NCBI GenBank assembly: GCA_023653785.1
Contig: JAMKCH010035886.1
Location: 1-64,000, forward strand
Source of the DNA: Ophioderma brevispina
Taxonomy: Eukaryota; Echinodermata; Ophiuroidea; Amphilepidida; Ophiodermatidae
DNA: 64,000 nucleotides
Reading direction: 5' to 3'
In this document: positions 10,916 to 22,700 of the stretch, one piece after another
Numbering within the stretch: position 1 is the first letter of the stretch
Layout of the letters: each line of letters begins with the position of its first letter
The notes under the pieces: generated by a model
What the model saw: only the letters and a program-made list of their open reading frames with translations
The model's database searches: none
What the model was told of the DNA's origin: nothing
Made by a program: the position numbers and the translations under genes

Positions 10916-12529
10916 CTTAAATTGTTTAATTTCATTAGCTTATTTCAAGTTCAATGATTTACATTAAAATGTCAGAGGGAAAATGATTATTTTCTCACCA
11001 AATAAGCGATTCCTATGCTAATTGAAGTACAGCAACTCATTACAATCGTCAAACACTTCACATTTCTCTTCTATGTAATTCCTAGGATTCTAAGTGTAGG
11101 TTTTCAATAATTCAACAGCCTTAAACATAACAAGCTTATCTCAGTGCGGACAGTTTTATTGCGTATGCTGGTGTTTGAAGTGCCTGCTGCAGAATTATTT
11201 TTTCTCTAATAAAAAGTTTATGACATTGTGGAAATTGTTTGAAATTAGCAAAGCTGCTATTAAACAGCGCAATAAAATTCAGTAAAATCAGACATGAATA
11301 ATTATTTTTCTTGGTTCTATTTACCTCTTTTGATTGCTTTGCTTGATAGCATGGCTTTTTCAAAGTGGCCAAGTAATTAGAGGTTGACCGTTCAGCGTTT
11401 CCTCTGCCAATCCGATGGCCAATAAATTTTTATAGTATTGGCCGATCCACTGATCCGATGATTTGCCTCATATATAAAAGATCGATGAACCCTAGTGAGT
11501 ACTAGTAGGAGATGCACTGGTGGTTCAAATTTTTTAACTTAATTGGCAATGATGATTATAAATTAATAAATGTGTGTGGTCCACATTGGCTACAAGTTCC
11601 AATAGGAATTTCTGAGAATAATGTTAACTTTTTGAGCAACTCTTGTGTTTCTACTTAAAAACTGGTAAAATAAAAACTATTTCCATTCATTGGTATTTAA
11701 TCCCTCCAGTACCATTTTCAATATTCACACAGATTTGTCAGACATACCAAAGGTAAAACAGTTAATTTTGGTCAAGTTGCTAGGTTACTATTCTAAATAT
11801 GAGTGTGGGAAAACACTATAGGCCCTACAGACGATAGAAGACCGTGGATAAAACAACACTGACAATTATTTTGGTAATTTTGAAAAAAAAAAAAACAACA
11901 GACAAGATTAGTACCGGGAGATTTTTGTAGTTGAAAGACATTAATTCCAACTTATCTAGGTGAACCGTTAACTGATCTTAGGCAAACTTGGAATGGGGTA
12001 ATTTGAGGTAGGCTTGTATAATAGCCTTTGTTTTAAAAACCAGTGAACCGTATCAGACAAAAAAATTGGACAGGATATACAAAAATATATTGCCATGTCG
12101 AATCTATTACCAAAATTTGAATAATTCTCAGTAATTTTGAAATTATAGTACCCAACTTCAAGGATTGCATTTATTTTGGGAACACTCTGTATTGTGTTGT
12201 GGGGTCAAAAATAATATTTTAAAATAGTAAAAAGAAATACACTATACTTTTTAAAAATAGAGTATCTGTAGATATATATAAGTTCTTTTCCTTTGAATAT
12301 GATAAGCAATGATACTTCAACAATTATTTTAATATTCGCTTCATTGGTTAATTTATAAAAATGATTAACCTTCAGCAATAGGCAATTTGTTATGTATATA
12401 TCGAGGAAGCTAATTTTTGCATATAGAGCTGAGGATTATCTTGGATTATCAGCTCGAATTAGGTCAAAATGTTCCTTGAACCCATCAGAACATTGCCTAC
12501 TGAATATGTCAATGCTCAATGCTTCTCAG
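10916..12529. other. No gene seen; possible short transposon remnant
   Basis: 11380-11475 (AGAGGTTGACCG followed by several CCGATCC/CCGATGG words) resembles the end of a widespread AGAGGTTGACCGAT-type element, but no partner end is seen. Otherwise AT-rich DNA with no repeat partner, RNA gene or coding signal. Confidence 0.4.
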
Positions 12530-12768
12530 TTTAAAGGATGACTCAGAGATTTCCGATGAGGGTGTAACGCATTTTCAAAACAAATCAGTTTTTGCATATG
12601 CATAATGCTTGTCATATACTATAGTAGATTCAACCATCGTGCACCAGAGGAAAAAGTTTTGGACAGCGTCGATTCAGGTGGGAGAGGTGGCAGAAAAAGG
12701 AAATATTTGTGGAAGAAGCATTTTAGGTGATTGTTAGGTGACATTCTTTAGTTTAGCTACTAAATACA
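12530..12768 (-). mobile_element. MITE family A, copy 3, diverged and internally rearranged
   Basis: TTTAAAGGATGACTCAGAGATTT, the GTTTTTGCATATGCATAATGCTTGTC block and a final AAGCATTTTAGGTGA..ACATTCTTTAGTT block are collinear with the reverse complement of 4729-5094. About 12630-12700 is unrelated, so this copy is broken. Confidence 0.6.
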
Positions 12769-12771
12769 GAA

Positions 12772-13730
12772 CTGGTATACCTCCCCAAACCACGGTCTTT
12801 TTTGTATGCTTTATTTACAAAGTTACATTTTCTGTTCACTGTTATACCAGCACGGGTGTTGTGTGATTCCCCTGCAGTGCGTAAACAGGCGGGGGGGCAG
12901 GGGGGAGTGTTGCCCCCCCTACGACTTTGGCCGGGAAAAAAATTGGCAAAAATCATGCTAAATCAGCCGTTTTTTATGCCCTCGGACCGGGAAAATTGGC
13001 CTCTTGACCCCCCTGAGAGGGAAAATTCCCAAAAACGGGAATTTGCCCCCTCAGAGTGGAAGGGCCCAACGCCACTGTTCCCCTGTCCAACTCTGCCGAT
13101 CGTACGTAGAAACATAGTCACTTCGTGTCTTGGACTGTGTAAGTTTTCTGTAGCTTATCATGCTTTGTAAAACATCTTGTTAAAATAGTTTCTACATGCA
13201 AAAATATGCTTTGTACTAAAAATTGATAGTTGCTTCAATGTATATAATTTCATGTGCATTCTGCGTTCGATCAAATGTTTGTAAATTTTTTTTAAATGTA
13301 TATAATTTCCCCCATAGAATTTCCCCATTGCATTGCTCCAGACATACACATGCTCACTCGCCCTGGTATACCTCACCATTTATCACATCCTTCAAGCGCA
13401 GAATAATTACTTTTTCTGTTTCCTCTTAGTATACCAGCACGAGTGTAGTATCTTTCCCTAACCAAGTCTGCTATCGCATGTAGTCAACTTTTGAAACCTT
13501 GTGCCCTTACATCCAGCCAACATGTTCGGTAACTTATAACAAAACATTTTTGTTAAGCATCTTACTGTTTTTCCTGGTTTGCCATGCCAAATATGCTATG
13601 TTATATGCTATGTATTTTTTATACCTTAAAATATTCTTATGGTCTGCCAGGTCAACTCAATGTATTTCAACTTATCACCTTATGCAATTTACGCCCGCCA
13701 CACATTTGGTTAACATCTTTGTACCTTAAC
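12772..13730 (+). repeat. Two tandem 5' blocks of the LINE (monomer-like)
   Basis: CTGGTATACCTC..TTATACCAGCACGGGTGT (12772-12860) is repeated as CTGGTATACCTC..GTATACCAGCACGAGTGT (13361-13448), and the similarity continues through CTGCCGATCG/CTGCTATCGC. Removing the MITE and one duplication gives a unit of about 378 bases. Tandem 5' monomers act as promoters in some LINEs; that role is inferred here. Confidence 0.5.
12875..13077. mobile_element. 203-bp hAT MITE with perfect 8-bp target-site duplication
   Basis: Ends are CAGTGCGTAAACAGG and CCCAACGCCACTG (inverted CAGTGGCGTTGGG). TTCCCCTG occurs immediately on both sides (12867-12874 and 13078-13085). An 8-bp duplication with CAGTGGCG-type ends is the hallmark of hAT elements. 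It has no coding capacity and lies within the first 5' block of the LINE, so it inserted after that block existed. Confidence 0.88.
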
Positions 13731-14739
13731 GTGCAATTTTTTTGTTTGTAACTAATTGGTTCGCTATGCCAAAAATATCACTTACATTTCTATATATAAG
13801 TATTTCATGGTCTGCCTATAATCTGTATTTTTTTCCCCACTGTATGCAATGCGCATTATCACATATTTACTGGTAAAGACCTTTGTCTTACACAATATGC
13901 GTTCCATATTTCAAGTTAATAATGAGTGTTTAAACATTATATTTAACTTGTTACATGAACTATCTTTTGATGGTTATGTAACTGCTGTATTTAAACCATT
14001 ATCTCGTTGTTATTCTAATTTAGTCTGTATTACCTTATAATTATTTGATGTTTTATATTGTTGTATTGTCAACTTGCCTGTAACTTTAGCTTTTTATAGT
14101 CTTCAATGATGCCGTTCAGGCGGTTTTTAACTTTCCCTAAATCGTTCATTGGTTGCAATTCAAATTACTAATTTATCAAATATCTCCATTGACTGTTAAT
14201 TGTTACATCTTGTATATATTGTTCTAAATGTCTAAGGGTAAATCTGTCTTACATGGTGCAATATGTCACCACTATCCACGTAATGCCCTCCTGATCCTGT
14301 GATGATTTAAATATGCAAATCGGACACTTGGTAATTGTCGGGAATGTACTGGAAACGCATTTCCCTATAATCATTGTATACGCGGATGCATTTATTCATA
14401 AAATCATCAGAGTACATGATCATACTAAAGCCACTATACCAGAACCACAACTAAAAGATAATCCTTTAATATTAATGAATATTGATGATCTAGAGATGAT
14501 AATGTTCTTGCTCCTAACAACTAATGATAATAAATTAAAGATACTTGCTAATGTAAGTATTAATGTATGATAATTTAATTATAAATTAAAAAACACGAAA
14601 GTAACTTTAGGTATAATACCATAATCCCCGTATCTTAATTAAAAACCTAAATTCCCATTACTGATTATCTTTCAACTCGAAACCCAAATGCCCTGTAATG
14701 CCTTCATGCGAGACATTTTCGTGTTATAACATGCTCCCC

Positions 14740-15240
14740 CCACTTACTCACATTAATGGTTATAGCCCTGTGCCATCCCGATCGATTACCAAGAGAGGTG
14801 ATGAGTTGCTTTGTTATGCCAATAACCTAAACTTCAATTAGAACTGACCTTAATATGGTAAGTAACGATGACTACGAATCACTTTTGTCGAAATGATACT
14901 CAACCAAAACAAGCCTCGTGGGTGTAAATACAGGCACCGATCGCAATCCACACTCTTTTCTTACTCAACTTGTCAACATCCATCAATCTAGTAACAAAGA
15001 GAAACAAACACATCTTTCATATGTGTTGACTTCAACCTAGCTCTAATGAAGTATACAACTCACGGTGCTACAAATACTTGTTAACATTCATGTACTCTGC
15101 GTCTTTTATCCCCTGATCGACAACCCGACACGTATTACCACCCAACATCTACATTAATAGACAACCTCTTTACCAATTTCTTGCCAACAAATAACACGGG
15201 TATCTTTTCAGTGACATAACCGACCACTTCCTGTTTTTTT
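14740..15240 (+). pseudogene. LINE endonuclease (EEP family) remnant
   Basis: Frame-shifted translation shows the characteristic segments of an APE-type LINE endonuclease, which nicks target DNA for target-primed reverse transcription. They are a YSPVPSR..KRGDEL stretch (about 14760-14810), a VNTGTDRNP segment equivalent to GVIYRHPS (14918-14950), VDFNLALMKY equivalent to GDFNLDL (15022-15052), STLIDNLFTN (15147-15180) and SDITDHF (15208-15230). The catalytic Gly of GDFN is replaced by Val, and at least three frame changes are needed. Upstream to about 14300 is probably more of the same protein but too decayed to assign. Confidence 0.72.
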
Positions 15241-15939
15241 AACATTATAATAAACTGACTAATAATAATGAATAACAATCTAATATAAAAGTTCACACAT
15301 ACAGAAAGATTAACCAACTAACATCGAAGCCCTGGAGATAGATCTCATAAAATAAATGATTGGAACAAAGTGTACATCAATATTAAGCAAATGACTCATA
15401 TAACATATTCATGGCTAAATTCTCACATTATACCACAGCACATCCCTATTGTTATGGAAAGATAACCAAACGAAGATTAATAAACCAATGGATTACTGCC
15501 GTAATAATTAAATCCATTAAAACCAGGAAAAAAAAACAATCTATAAAAGATATACAAATCTCGTTACGAAAATATAAAAAATGAATATATTAATACAGAA
15601 ATAAACTCACTCAATTTATACGCATTTCTCGTAAAATCACGAAATAACTTTTAACGCTCATAAAAAATAATATCAAAAATACTTGGCGAATAGTTAACGA
15701 CATTTGGGTAAAAACCTCAAAGGAAAACTCCCTCATACTTCCTTACAGATGATACAAAAATTAACAAACCCACGCGACATTTCCATCAATTCAAAATTCT
15801 TGCCGAGATAGGCCCGAAACTTGCCAGCAAGATCAACACCACTGCTTGCACTTCAATTGATTTTCTTCATAACCCGAATAATAAGTCCATCTTTTTCTGG
15901 CCTATCTCGGAAAAAGAAATTCTCGAAATCACCCAAAAT

Positions 15940-16840
15940 TTAAAAATGGGAAAAGTCCTGGTTTCGATGAATGTAAATCCCGTTTGTCAGAGCATTGCTC
16001 CAGTCTCAAACCTCTTACTCATATCTTCACCTTTCCGCTTTCTAGTGGGTGTCTTTCCCTTCGCCCTCAAGATTGCAAAATTCATCCCTATCTTCAAGAA
16101 GGAAGATCCCCATTCTTTCTCAAACTCCGCCCAATTTCTCTCCTACCATGCTTCTCTAAGGTTTTTGAGCGCCTTATCTACAGTAGACTTGACAACTTCT
16201 TCTCAGCTAACAACCTCCTCCAAGACAACCAATACGGATTCAGGAAAATACACTCCACGGATCTTGCTCTTATTGACATATATCACAAATTTTCTTCTGC
16301 TCTTTCCCACAGCTCACACCAAGGGATTGTCCTTGATCTTTCTACATCTTTCGACACTATCGACCACGAAATTCGTCTTCTAAACTTCACTTCTATAGTG
16401 TACGTGGAATTCCTCTTGAACTACTTTTCAAACTATCTCCAAGATAGGAACAGTTTACTTCGTTTAATCTCCACTCTTCAGACTCCTTCCCGGTTCATGC
16501 GGTGTTCCTCAAGGCTCCTACTTGGTCAACTCTCTTCCTTATCTAAAATGACATCCCCAATGCTCAAATATTTTTCTTATGTTGATATTTGCGATGGATA
16601 CTAACATCTTCACTTCACATCCGGACATGTACGCTCATCCAACTTTTATCGTGAACTCCGTCATGTTTCTAACTGGTTCAAAGCCACAACTGCCCTCTAC
16701 AAGCAAAACTAATTATCTCCACTTCCACACTGGCAAAAACAGTAACCACAAAACACAGATCAAATCAATATTGACAATATTCCATTATCCGTTGATCATA
16801 CGAACTTTTTAGGCGTCACACTCGATAGTAAATAGTTTCA
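15940..16840 (+). pseudogene. LINE reverse transcriptase remnant
   Basis: The longest open piece (15984-16604) carries the RT core: a preceding SPGFDE (15954-15975), LRPISLLPCFSKVFERLI, QYGFRKIHSTDLAL, VLDLSTSFDTIDH, then NSLLRLI and a QDRN segment. The catalytic FADD box reads FAMDTNIF near 16588, so one catalytic Asp is lost together with a frame change. Downstream, KTNYLHFHTGKN (about 16710-16740) and VDHTNFLGVTLDSK (16789-16831) complete the thumb region. FADDTN and FLGV are typical of CR1/Jockey-type elements. Stops and shifts make it non-functional. Confidence 0.85.
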
Positions 16841-16899
16841 TTATTATCTCACCAAAGCACAATAATTTCCAAGGTGTTTTCGGCATTCATAATAACTCC

Positions 16900-17410
16900 A
16901 ACACACACGCCCCTCCCAAATTTTTAGTCTCGCTTATATAATACACTTATACTCCCTTATATCTCATATTGTAATATTGCATGGCTATCACAGATCTAAA
17001 CACCAAACCCTATGCCCATGGACCAGTCCAGAACATTCTCTAAACTCGATAAAATCTTCAATACTGCAAAAAAGAGGCATTCGCATTTGCTCTAAGTCGC
17101 CTTACCTTCCCACCCAAACCATTCTTTCACGACTAACAATACGAACTATTTGATATATAACTCCAAATAGCGCTTTTCATGGACCGTTATTCTCACAGTA
17201 ATCTACCTAATTCTTTCAATGGCCTCGTCCAAAAAACAGCCGAAGTACACAACTAACACACGTAAGGCACATCATTTCAGACTCCTACATGTACTCACTT
17301 CTGTTTGTTAACTCGTAATTCATTTGTTTACGTAGGCCCAAAAGGTGGATAAATACAATCATTTACAACATCAAAACCCTAGTAGCTTTAAACTTAATAG
17401 AGAAACACTA
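16900..17410 (+). pseudogene. LINE C-terminal domain remnant
   Basis: Shifted frames give YCNIAW (about 16970), KLDKIF..AKKR (17047-17075), a block beginning AHHFRLLHV (17265-17290) and FICLRRPKRW (17322-17355). These correspond to the usual post-RT order of CR1/Jockey elements ('Y.NIVW', 'LQKRAIR', 'S.R.F.I...GPKIWN'). It follows the RT in the correct order and spacing. Confidence 0.65.
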
Positions 17411-17965
17411 ATTTACTAATTAGAATCACGATAATGTTTCTCATGCAGTTTTTTTTTTCTCGCTTTACCACGTGTCTGGTTTAACGTGCTATATCCTGTT
17501 TTTTGGATCATACCTTGTTTACCCTTAGTCTGTCCTTGTTTTTTTGTATTGTAGTTTATGTTTCGTTGTCTGTCCTCGTCCCAATTTTGATTACATGATT
17601 TCAAACGTTGTTCTTTATAAGTAGGGGTAGGATCATCACTAAAGCCCCTGGGTTTTATTTTGATTTTCCTCGTTCAGACGTGCCCTGTATGATACTCCTA
17701 CCTTGTTCCTCGATTAGGCTATTTGCCATTTTCCCTTAATATTTCATTATTAATATTGATCGTGGTTGTGGATTTGATTACACATTTCTGTGTCCCTATT
17801 ATCTGACAGGAATAATGTATATTATCAACTATAATAATGATCATGAATGGTATTTCTTGTCTAAACGCCTTGATTTATTGATTATCTATGCTTTGTATTT
17901 GTATCATATGAAACATGGTTCTATGACATAAGTTAATCTTAAAATCTGAAAATCTGAAAAATTTT
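17411..17965 (+). mobile_element. LINE 3' untranslated region and tail
   Basis: AT-rich sequence after the C-terminal remnant, ending in a short direct repeat (AATCTGAAAATCTGAAAA) at 17938-17965 rather than poly-A, as is usual for CR1-type elements. Directly after it (about 17990-18015) GCTCTGAATCAGCCTTTA resembles one end of MITE family A, suggesting the LINE may have landed in or next to such a copy. Confidence 0.55.
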
Positions 17966-18059
17966 AATACTGCACAAATATTCTCATTTCAAAAGCTCTG
18001 AATCAGCCTTTACGGGCCCATGGTCTGATCACTAATGCCTCGTCCCCAGGGACCCCAAT

Positions 18060-18440
18060 TTTGACCGGAAGTTGGTCAAAAATTTTGGTATCAGAAGAAA
18101 GCTACGATTTTTTTCTCATTTATCCTGTGAAATCTTTGAGCTAAGGAGTGTTTGGTTTGGATGTTATTCAGAGCGAAATGTGCCCCATTTGGGTCACCCC
18201 CCCCCCGACCGGGGAAAAGGAGGACACCCCCACCCCCCCATTATTTAAATTTACACAGTTACTCTATGGGGAGTACAAAATCAGGTTTTAAGCTCTCACC
18301 TCAAAATGGGTTGAATATTGGCATGAAACTTACAGATGGGGTTTGGTGTGAAGGTCAATCTATCAAGAGAAATAAAACATAGATTTAATTGGATCATCCC
18401 CCTTAATTTGGGGATCTGTAGCCAACTAGTAGGGTCTAGC
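18060..18440 (+). repeat. Dispersed repeat D, copy 1
   Basis: Shares AAAGCTACGATTTTTTTCTCATTT, TTTAAGCTCTCACCTCAAAATGG and TTGGTGTGAAGGTCAATCTATCAAG with 21360-21680 (inverted), 40040-40350 (inverted) and 41540-41720 (direct). A C-rich run is inserted at about 18198-18240. Coding is not conserved between copies. Confidence 0.68.
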
Positions 18441-19020
18441 AAGTTTTTTATCCAAGATGGAGCAATCTTTATTAAGATTTTTTTTGGAAAAAAATTAGAT
18501 TTTGTTATTTTCTTGGGAGCGCCACGTGACATGGTAAAGGCTGACTCCGGGGAGGGGGGGGGGGGGGTGGGGGGGGGAGGGGGGTGGTAGGACACGATTC
18601 TGCTCGATTTGGCACTGGGGATTTTCAAAACGGTAATTGGGAACTGCTACGTGCATTTACTATGGACAGTGTCGGTCCCAGATGAAATCAAATTCATCTC
18701 TAACATTGGTTCAAAAAGATCTTAGTAATATCATGATAATTTAAGTAAAAATTATAGTCAAATCCGTCGAGGTAGTGGATTAACCTCGCATGCCAAACAG
18801 TGAAATTCCAAATAACGGTCATTTAGATTTAAATATGTGCAGGGCCTGTCTTTAGTCAAGTCTGTGTGTAACCGTTCGATATGCGATAAGAGAGCCCTCC
18901 TACCGTTTAATATTTGAAACAGACTAGCACCAGAAGTTGATGCGTTTTGAATTTTGATGTTGCTGGTAGGTTGGCAATGTCCATACCCCCCCCCCCCCAT
19001 ATTTTTTACCCCCCCCCCAC
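18441..19020. other. No gene; G-rich and C-rich runs
   Basis: GGGGAGGGGGGGGGG-type tract at about 18549-18587 and C-runs at 18986-19020. AAAGGCTGACTCC at 18537-18549 resembles a family-A MITE end without a body. Confidence 0.5.
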
Positions 19021-19340
19021 CCCGGCTGCCTCAGAGATTTCCCAATGAGGAGGCACTTGATTTTCAAAAACAAATCATATTTTTTGCATATACATAATGC
19101 TTGTCATATACTAATCATGTGTGAAATAACTAGCATCATATCAAGTTCTTTCATATAGAAACTCACAAACTTGTACTATAAAATCCGGATCCGGAAATTG
19201 GTTATACACGTATCCTATGGCACGGTACACTGGCATCAATGTTGACTCGTGAAAACAAAAATCCAATTCATTTCTAACTTGGAAGTAAGCATTTTAGGTA
19301 ACTATCTTTAGTTCGAGATGACTAGATGCGTTTTAGCATT
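19021..19340 (-). mobile_element. MITE family A, copy 4
   Basis: Reverse-complement match to 4729-5094: GGCTGCCTCAGAGATTT end, TTTGCATATACATAATGCTTGTC, GTGTGAAATAACT, and AAGCATTTTAGGTAACTATCTTTAGTT. The far terminus is not intact. Confidence 0.68.
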
Positions 19341-20341
19341 CTTGTTCGCAGGTATAGTTCTAGAAAATACCAACATAACTGCAAAATACAAATTTTGGAA
19401 CTTGGGGGTGCTCTTCAAAAAATGTACGGTTATTGCTTTAAATGAAAAAACCTTGTAGATGTATCAGCAATAATAACACCAAGGGAGCACTAAAACCAAT
19501 AGTATATTTCATAAATGCACACATTAAAACACAGATGTTTGGCCTATTTCATAATTTTGTAAAATTTAAGATACAAGGTTTTGTCATCCCAGTAGATGAA
19601 CATAGTACTTACTTTTGGCAAATTGCCCATATTCAAAGTTGCATATGTGTACACAAATACATGCTGGCCCCAAACATAATACTAACTGATTCTTTGTTTA
19701 GGTCCTGCACCTAAAAATGAAAGTACTAGTACCGTCTTTGTTTTTTCCTCCCTAAATTTGACAGAAATTGAAAGTGATGCCTATTCTGAAATTGTTAGCA
19801 AAATAGATTAGCATGTTGCCGCTTATTCTGAAAAATGTATTGGCAAATCCCATTGATGTATAATGCCCTAGTTTTTAACTGGGTTGCAGATCTACCAAGA
19901 GATCTAGGCCAATATCACCATGGAGTGTGAATGAAACACGCCAGGAAGTTCACTTACATTGAGATCAAAAGCTATCAAATTAGGGCAATTGTGTTATCGG
20001 GTTTATCCAGCTAAATCAAGCAGCCTTTTTCACATTAAAATAATGTAGGTCTTGGCTACATACAACCCATTCATGAACTATAGCTGTCTGTAGTAGCAAA
20101 ATAAAGTTGTGCTGATTCACCATTTTTTTTCTAAATGAGTTTCCTTTTTTTTGAGTAAATTCAGATTGAAAAAAAAACATGTTACTTTTTCCATTCAAAT
20201 TACCACCATGCCTAGTATGATATCAGAATAGGAATATTTGTACTTATTTTGCTACCAATTGAAAGAAGGTACTCTAAGCTATTTTATGTTACCAAATTTG
20301 TAAGCATAGGATGTTTTTAAAAAGTAAAACACCTTGACACC
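19341..20341. other. No feature seen
   Basis: AT-rich DNA without recognisable repeats, RNA genes or coding sequence. The frame at 19442-19714 has no domain signature. Confidence 0.5.
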
Positions 20342-20935
20342 TTGAGGTGGGATAAACTCGAAATTTGTCGTAACCTTCATTTAAACACTTTGGTTTATAA
20401 GAGCCTCACCAGCACCCTCCCATCTCCTCTGTGCAATATTTTCTCTTTAGTTAGTAACACCCATGGCCACAAAACTTGTTCTGCCACCAATGGTAACATT
20501 GTCCCTCCAACAAACCGTAGTCTTTCTGCCAAAAGAAAGTTCTCATCTAGGGTGCTATCTCTTTTAATCTTCTCCCCACCAGGGCAAAAAAACCCTTGCC
20601 TCAACTGTGGGTTAATTTAAATATGCGTGTAAGTTATAGGTAAATTACGCCACTTTTGTTGGTAGTGCAATAGAATATTTGTTGAGATGTTGGTTTATAT
20701 TTATTATTTTCGACCTAGCCGGTCTAGTCTTAATTTTTTTTATATGCATGTCTTTTTAACTATGTGTAATTAGTATGACTTTTTGATTAATTTTAGTATT
20801 GTACTTTTTGATGTATTAGGTTTGACCCCTGGGCCAAAACTGGAAAACAGTGTTAACACTAGAGTTTTGGTACCGGCCCCCCCCCCCCCCAAAAGAGTTT
20901 TTTTTAAATAAATAATAAAATATAACATTGAATAC
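20342..20935 (+). mobile_element. 3' fragment of a second CR1/L2-like LINE
   Basis: The 20342-20620 frame reads RWDKLEICRNLHLN..VYKSL, then SNTHGHKTCSATNGN and RSLSAKRKFSSR. This is the typical extreme C-terminus of CR1/L2-type LINEs (a 'K...VFK.LHGLAP' segment, then 'H.YNTR...', then 'G.RSFS..G'). It is followed by ~300 bases of 3' region ending near an AAATAAATAATAAAATA tail (20907-20925). The element is 5'-truncated, as LINEs usually are, and a C-run interrupts 20877-20890. Confidence 0.7.
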
Positions 20936-21359
20936 CTTCAGGTGTATTGTTTACAAAAAAATGGTCCAGGTAGGTGGGTGAACCGATTAACAAACTTCTC
21001 CAAACTGTAACCCATAAAATGGATTCTGGTATCAGAAGTTTGTCAGGAAATGCCCTTAGATTAATAATAAAAATAGGAATGCACTTGTTTTATTAATTTG
21101 CTATAAAAGTGATATCCAACAGATCCGTAGTGATAGATCGATCATTAACAACTTCTGTTTTACCTCTAGTTCTATGAGGATCACAAAAAATGATGAAATT
21201 CCAGATTGAAGTGTAACATCAATTGTAAGTATTTTTAATCTATTTCAGTTCTAGCCATATCACGTTAACTTTAATTGTCTGTCTGGACAAGTTTATAAAA
21301 GTTACTAATTACAAAATAAATAAACAAAAAAGATTGTTTTAATATTTATTTGGGGCATG

Positions 21360-21680
21360 TGTTAAAGGTGGATGACCCAATTTCATTATAAGATTATTTT
21401 CATCTTATTGAATGACCTTGACCCCAAACCCCATATGCCCAAGTTTTGCGCCAAGATTTCCAATCCATTTTAGTTTGAGAGCTAAAACATGATTTTGTGT
21501 CGGCACCATAGAGTACACTGATAAAATTAATATTGGTTCAGTGACCAAAATGAATCACATTTTTGCTCATAACATCAAACCATAACATCTTTTAGCACTA
21601 AGATTTGACAGGGTACATGACAAAAAAAATAGTAGCTTTCTTTGACACCAAATTTGACCCCTTCTGGTAATATATGGGGG
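21360..21680 (-). repeat. Dispersed repeat D, copy 2
   Basis: Inverse of copy 1 at 18060: TTGACCCCAAACCCCATATG, CATTTTAGTTTGAGAGCTAAAA, ATTAATATTGGTTCAGTGACC and ATAGTAGCTTTCTTTGACACCAAA are collinear with the minus strand of 18060-18440. Confidence 0.68.
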
Positions 21681-22219
21681 TTCTGGGCATGATGCGATTT
21701 AGCGATCGCGCTATATCCCTTTATTTGGATGAAGTCTATGTGAACAAGCAACATATGGCTTGTAAAAATGAGGGTGCTCTTTCCTCAAATCTCGGAATAT
21801 CACTTCAGAAGTTTTCCAACATAATTGCTAAAAAAATGTTTTTATACTTTCGGCCAAACATTTAAAAAATGTTTTAATCGCATTTTTTTTTTTTAATTTT
21901 TCTTTTTTTATTAATAAAATTTCTTCTTTGGATTAATCCTAAGCGTTGCTCTCTAAGCCTTTATAAACCAAACAAGTCAAGTGAATGCAAGAGGTCTAAG
22001 TGCAGTATCTGCCATTTGTCAGAAATATCATCACATCTAGAATGCCCTGTCATTGGTCAGTGGCCTTTTGAAATGGTTCTTCAGGCGACAGAGTCACTTG
22101 AACCATTTCCAGAGCCCTGATCAAGAAAATGTACAACATGGAGCTATTGCACTTACGACCTCTTGCCTCACATTATAACTTTCTGTACAACACTAGATTC
22201 ATTTATTTCTGAAGAATAT
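21681..22219. other. No feature seen
   Basis: AT-rich with a poly-T/A stretch at 21880-21915. No repeat partner or coding signal. Confidence 0.45.
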
Positions 22220-22700
22220 AGCCATGTTCACTCGGTCACAAAACTCCAAAGGTGAAACTCCAAGGTTCAAATTAAACCCAATTATTTTACTTCACTCAAA
22301 ATTAACATCCACACGAAGGCCAAACTCTGAAACATCCACCTGACCATTCCTCCTCCGCTTCTCATATCTGGGAGTGTAGATCGGAAGTCACCCATAAACC
22401 GGAAGCCGTGCACTTTCGCTCGTTATATTCAAACACAGGAAGTAGTCAAAACTGGATAGCTTGCGAGGTCACTCCCGCTCACTATCCCCCGAAGCTGTCA
22501 ACACGGCACACACTCCCAAAACACTCCGGAGTGTTATTGAGTTTGAGTTTCACCCCTAGTTTTTTTTATGGGAATAAAACCCCGCTAGACCCTTGATCAA
22601 CTCGGAGTTTACACCTCCCGAATGCGTCCACACGCCAAAACCCCGATCGACACTCCATATTTTTGAAACTCCGGAGCTTCAGCCTTCCGTGTGGGACACT
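22220..22700. repeat. Possible MITE built of CACACGGAAGG / ACTCCGGAG words
   Basis: Contains CATCCACACGAAGGC, GTCCACACGCCAAAA and CCGTGTGGGAC, with several ACTCCGGAG palindromes (for example 22522-22531 and 22670-22678). The repeated CACACG-type words and higher CpG suggest a transposable element with short inverted motifs. The boundaries are not resolved. Confidence 0.35.

Larger units (their letters stand above)
12772..17965 (+). mobile_element. Decayed CR1/Jockey-like LINE, nearly full length
   Basis: A non-LTR retrotransposon in plus orientation. In order it has a 5' region with two similar blocks (starting CTGGTATACCTC at 12772 and 13361), an apurinic endonuclease remnant (about 14740-15240), reverse transcriptase (15940-16840), a C-terminal domain (16900-17410) and a 3' region ending in TCTGAAAA-type short repeats (17938-17965). 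Every domain is broken by frameshifts and stops, so it is inactive. The motifs FADDTN (mutated), TNFLGV and STLIDNLFTN point to the CR1/Jockey group. The 5' limit is uncertain. Confidence 0.8.

Noticed and set aside
15984..16604. 206-codon open frame as a host gene
   Set aside because: Its LRPISLLPCFSKVFERLI and FDTIDH motifs are LINE reverse transcriptase; it belongs to the decayed retrotransposon.
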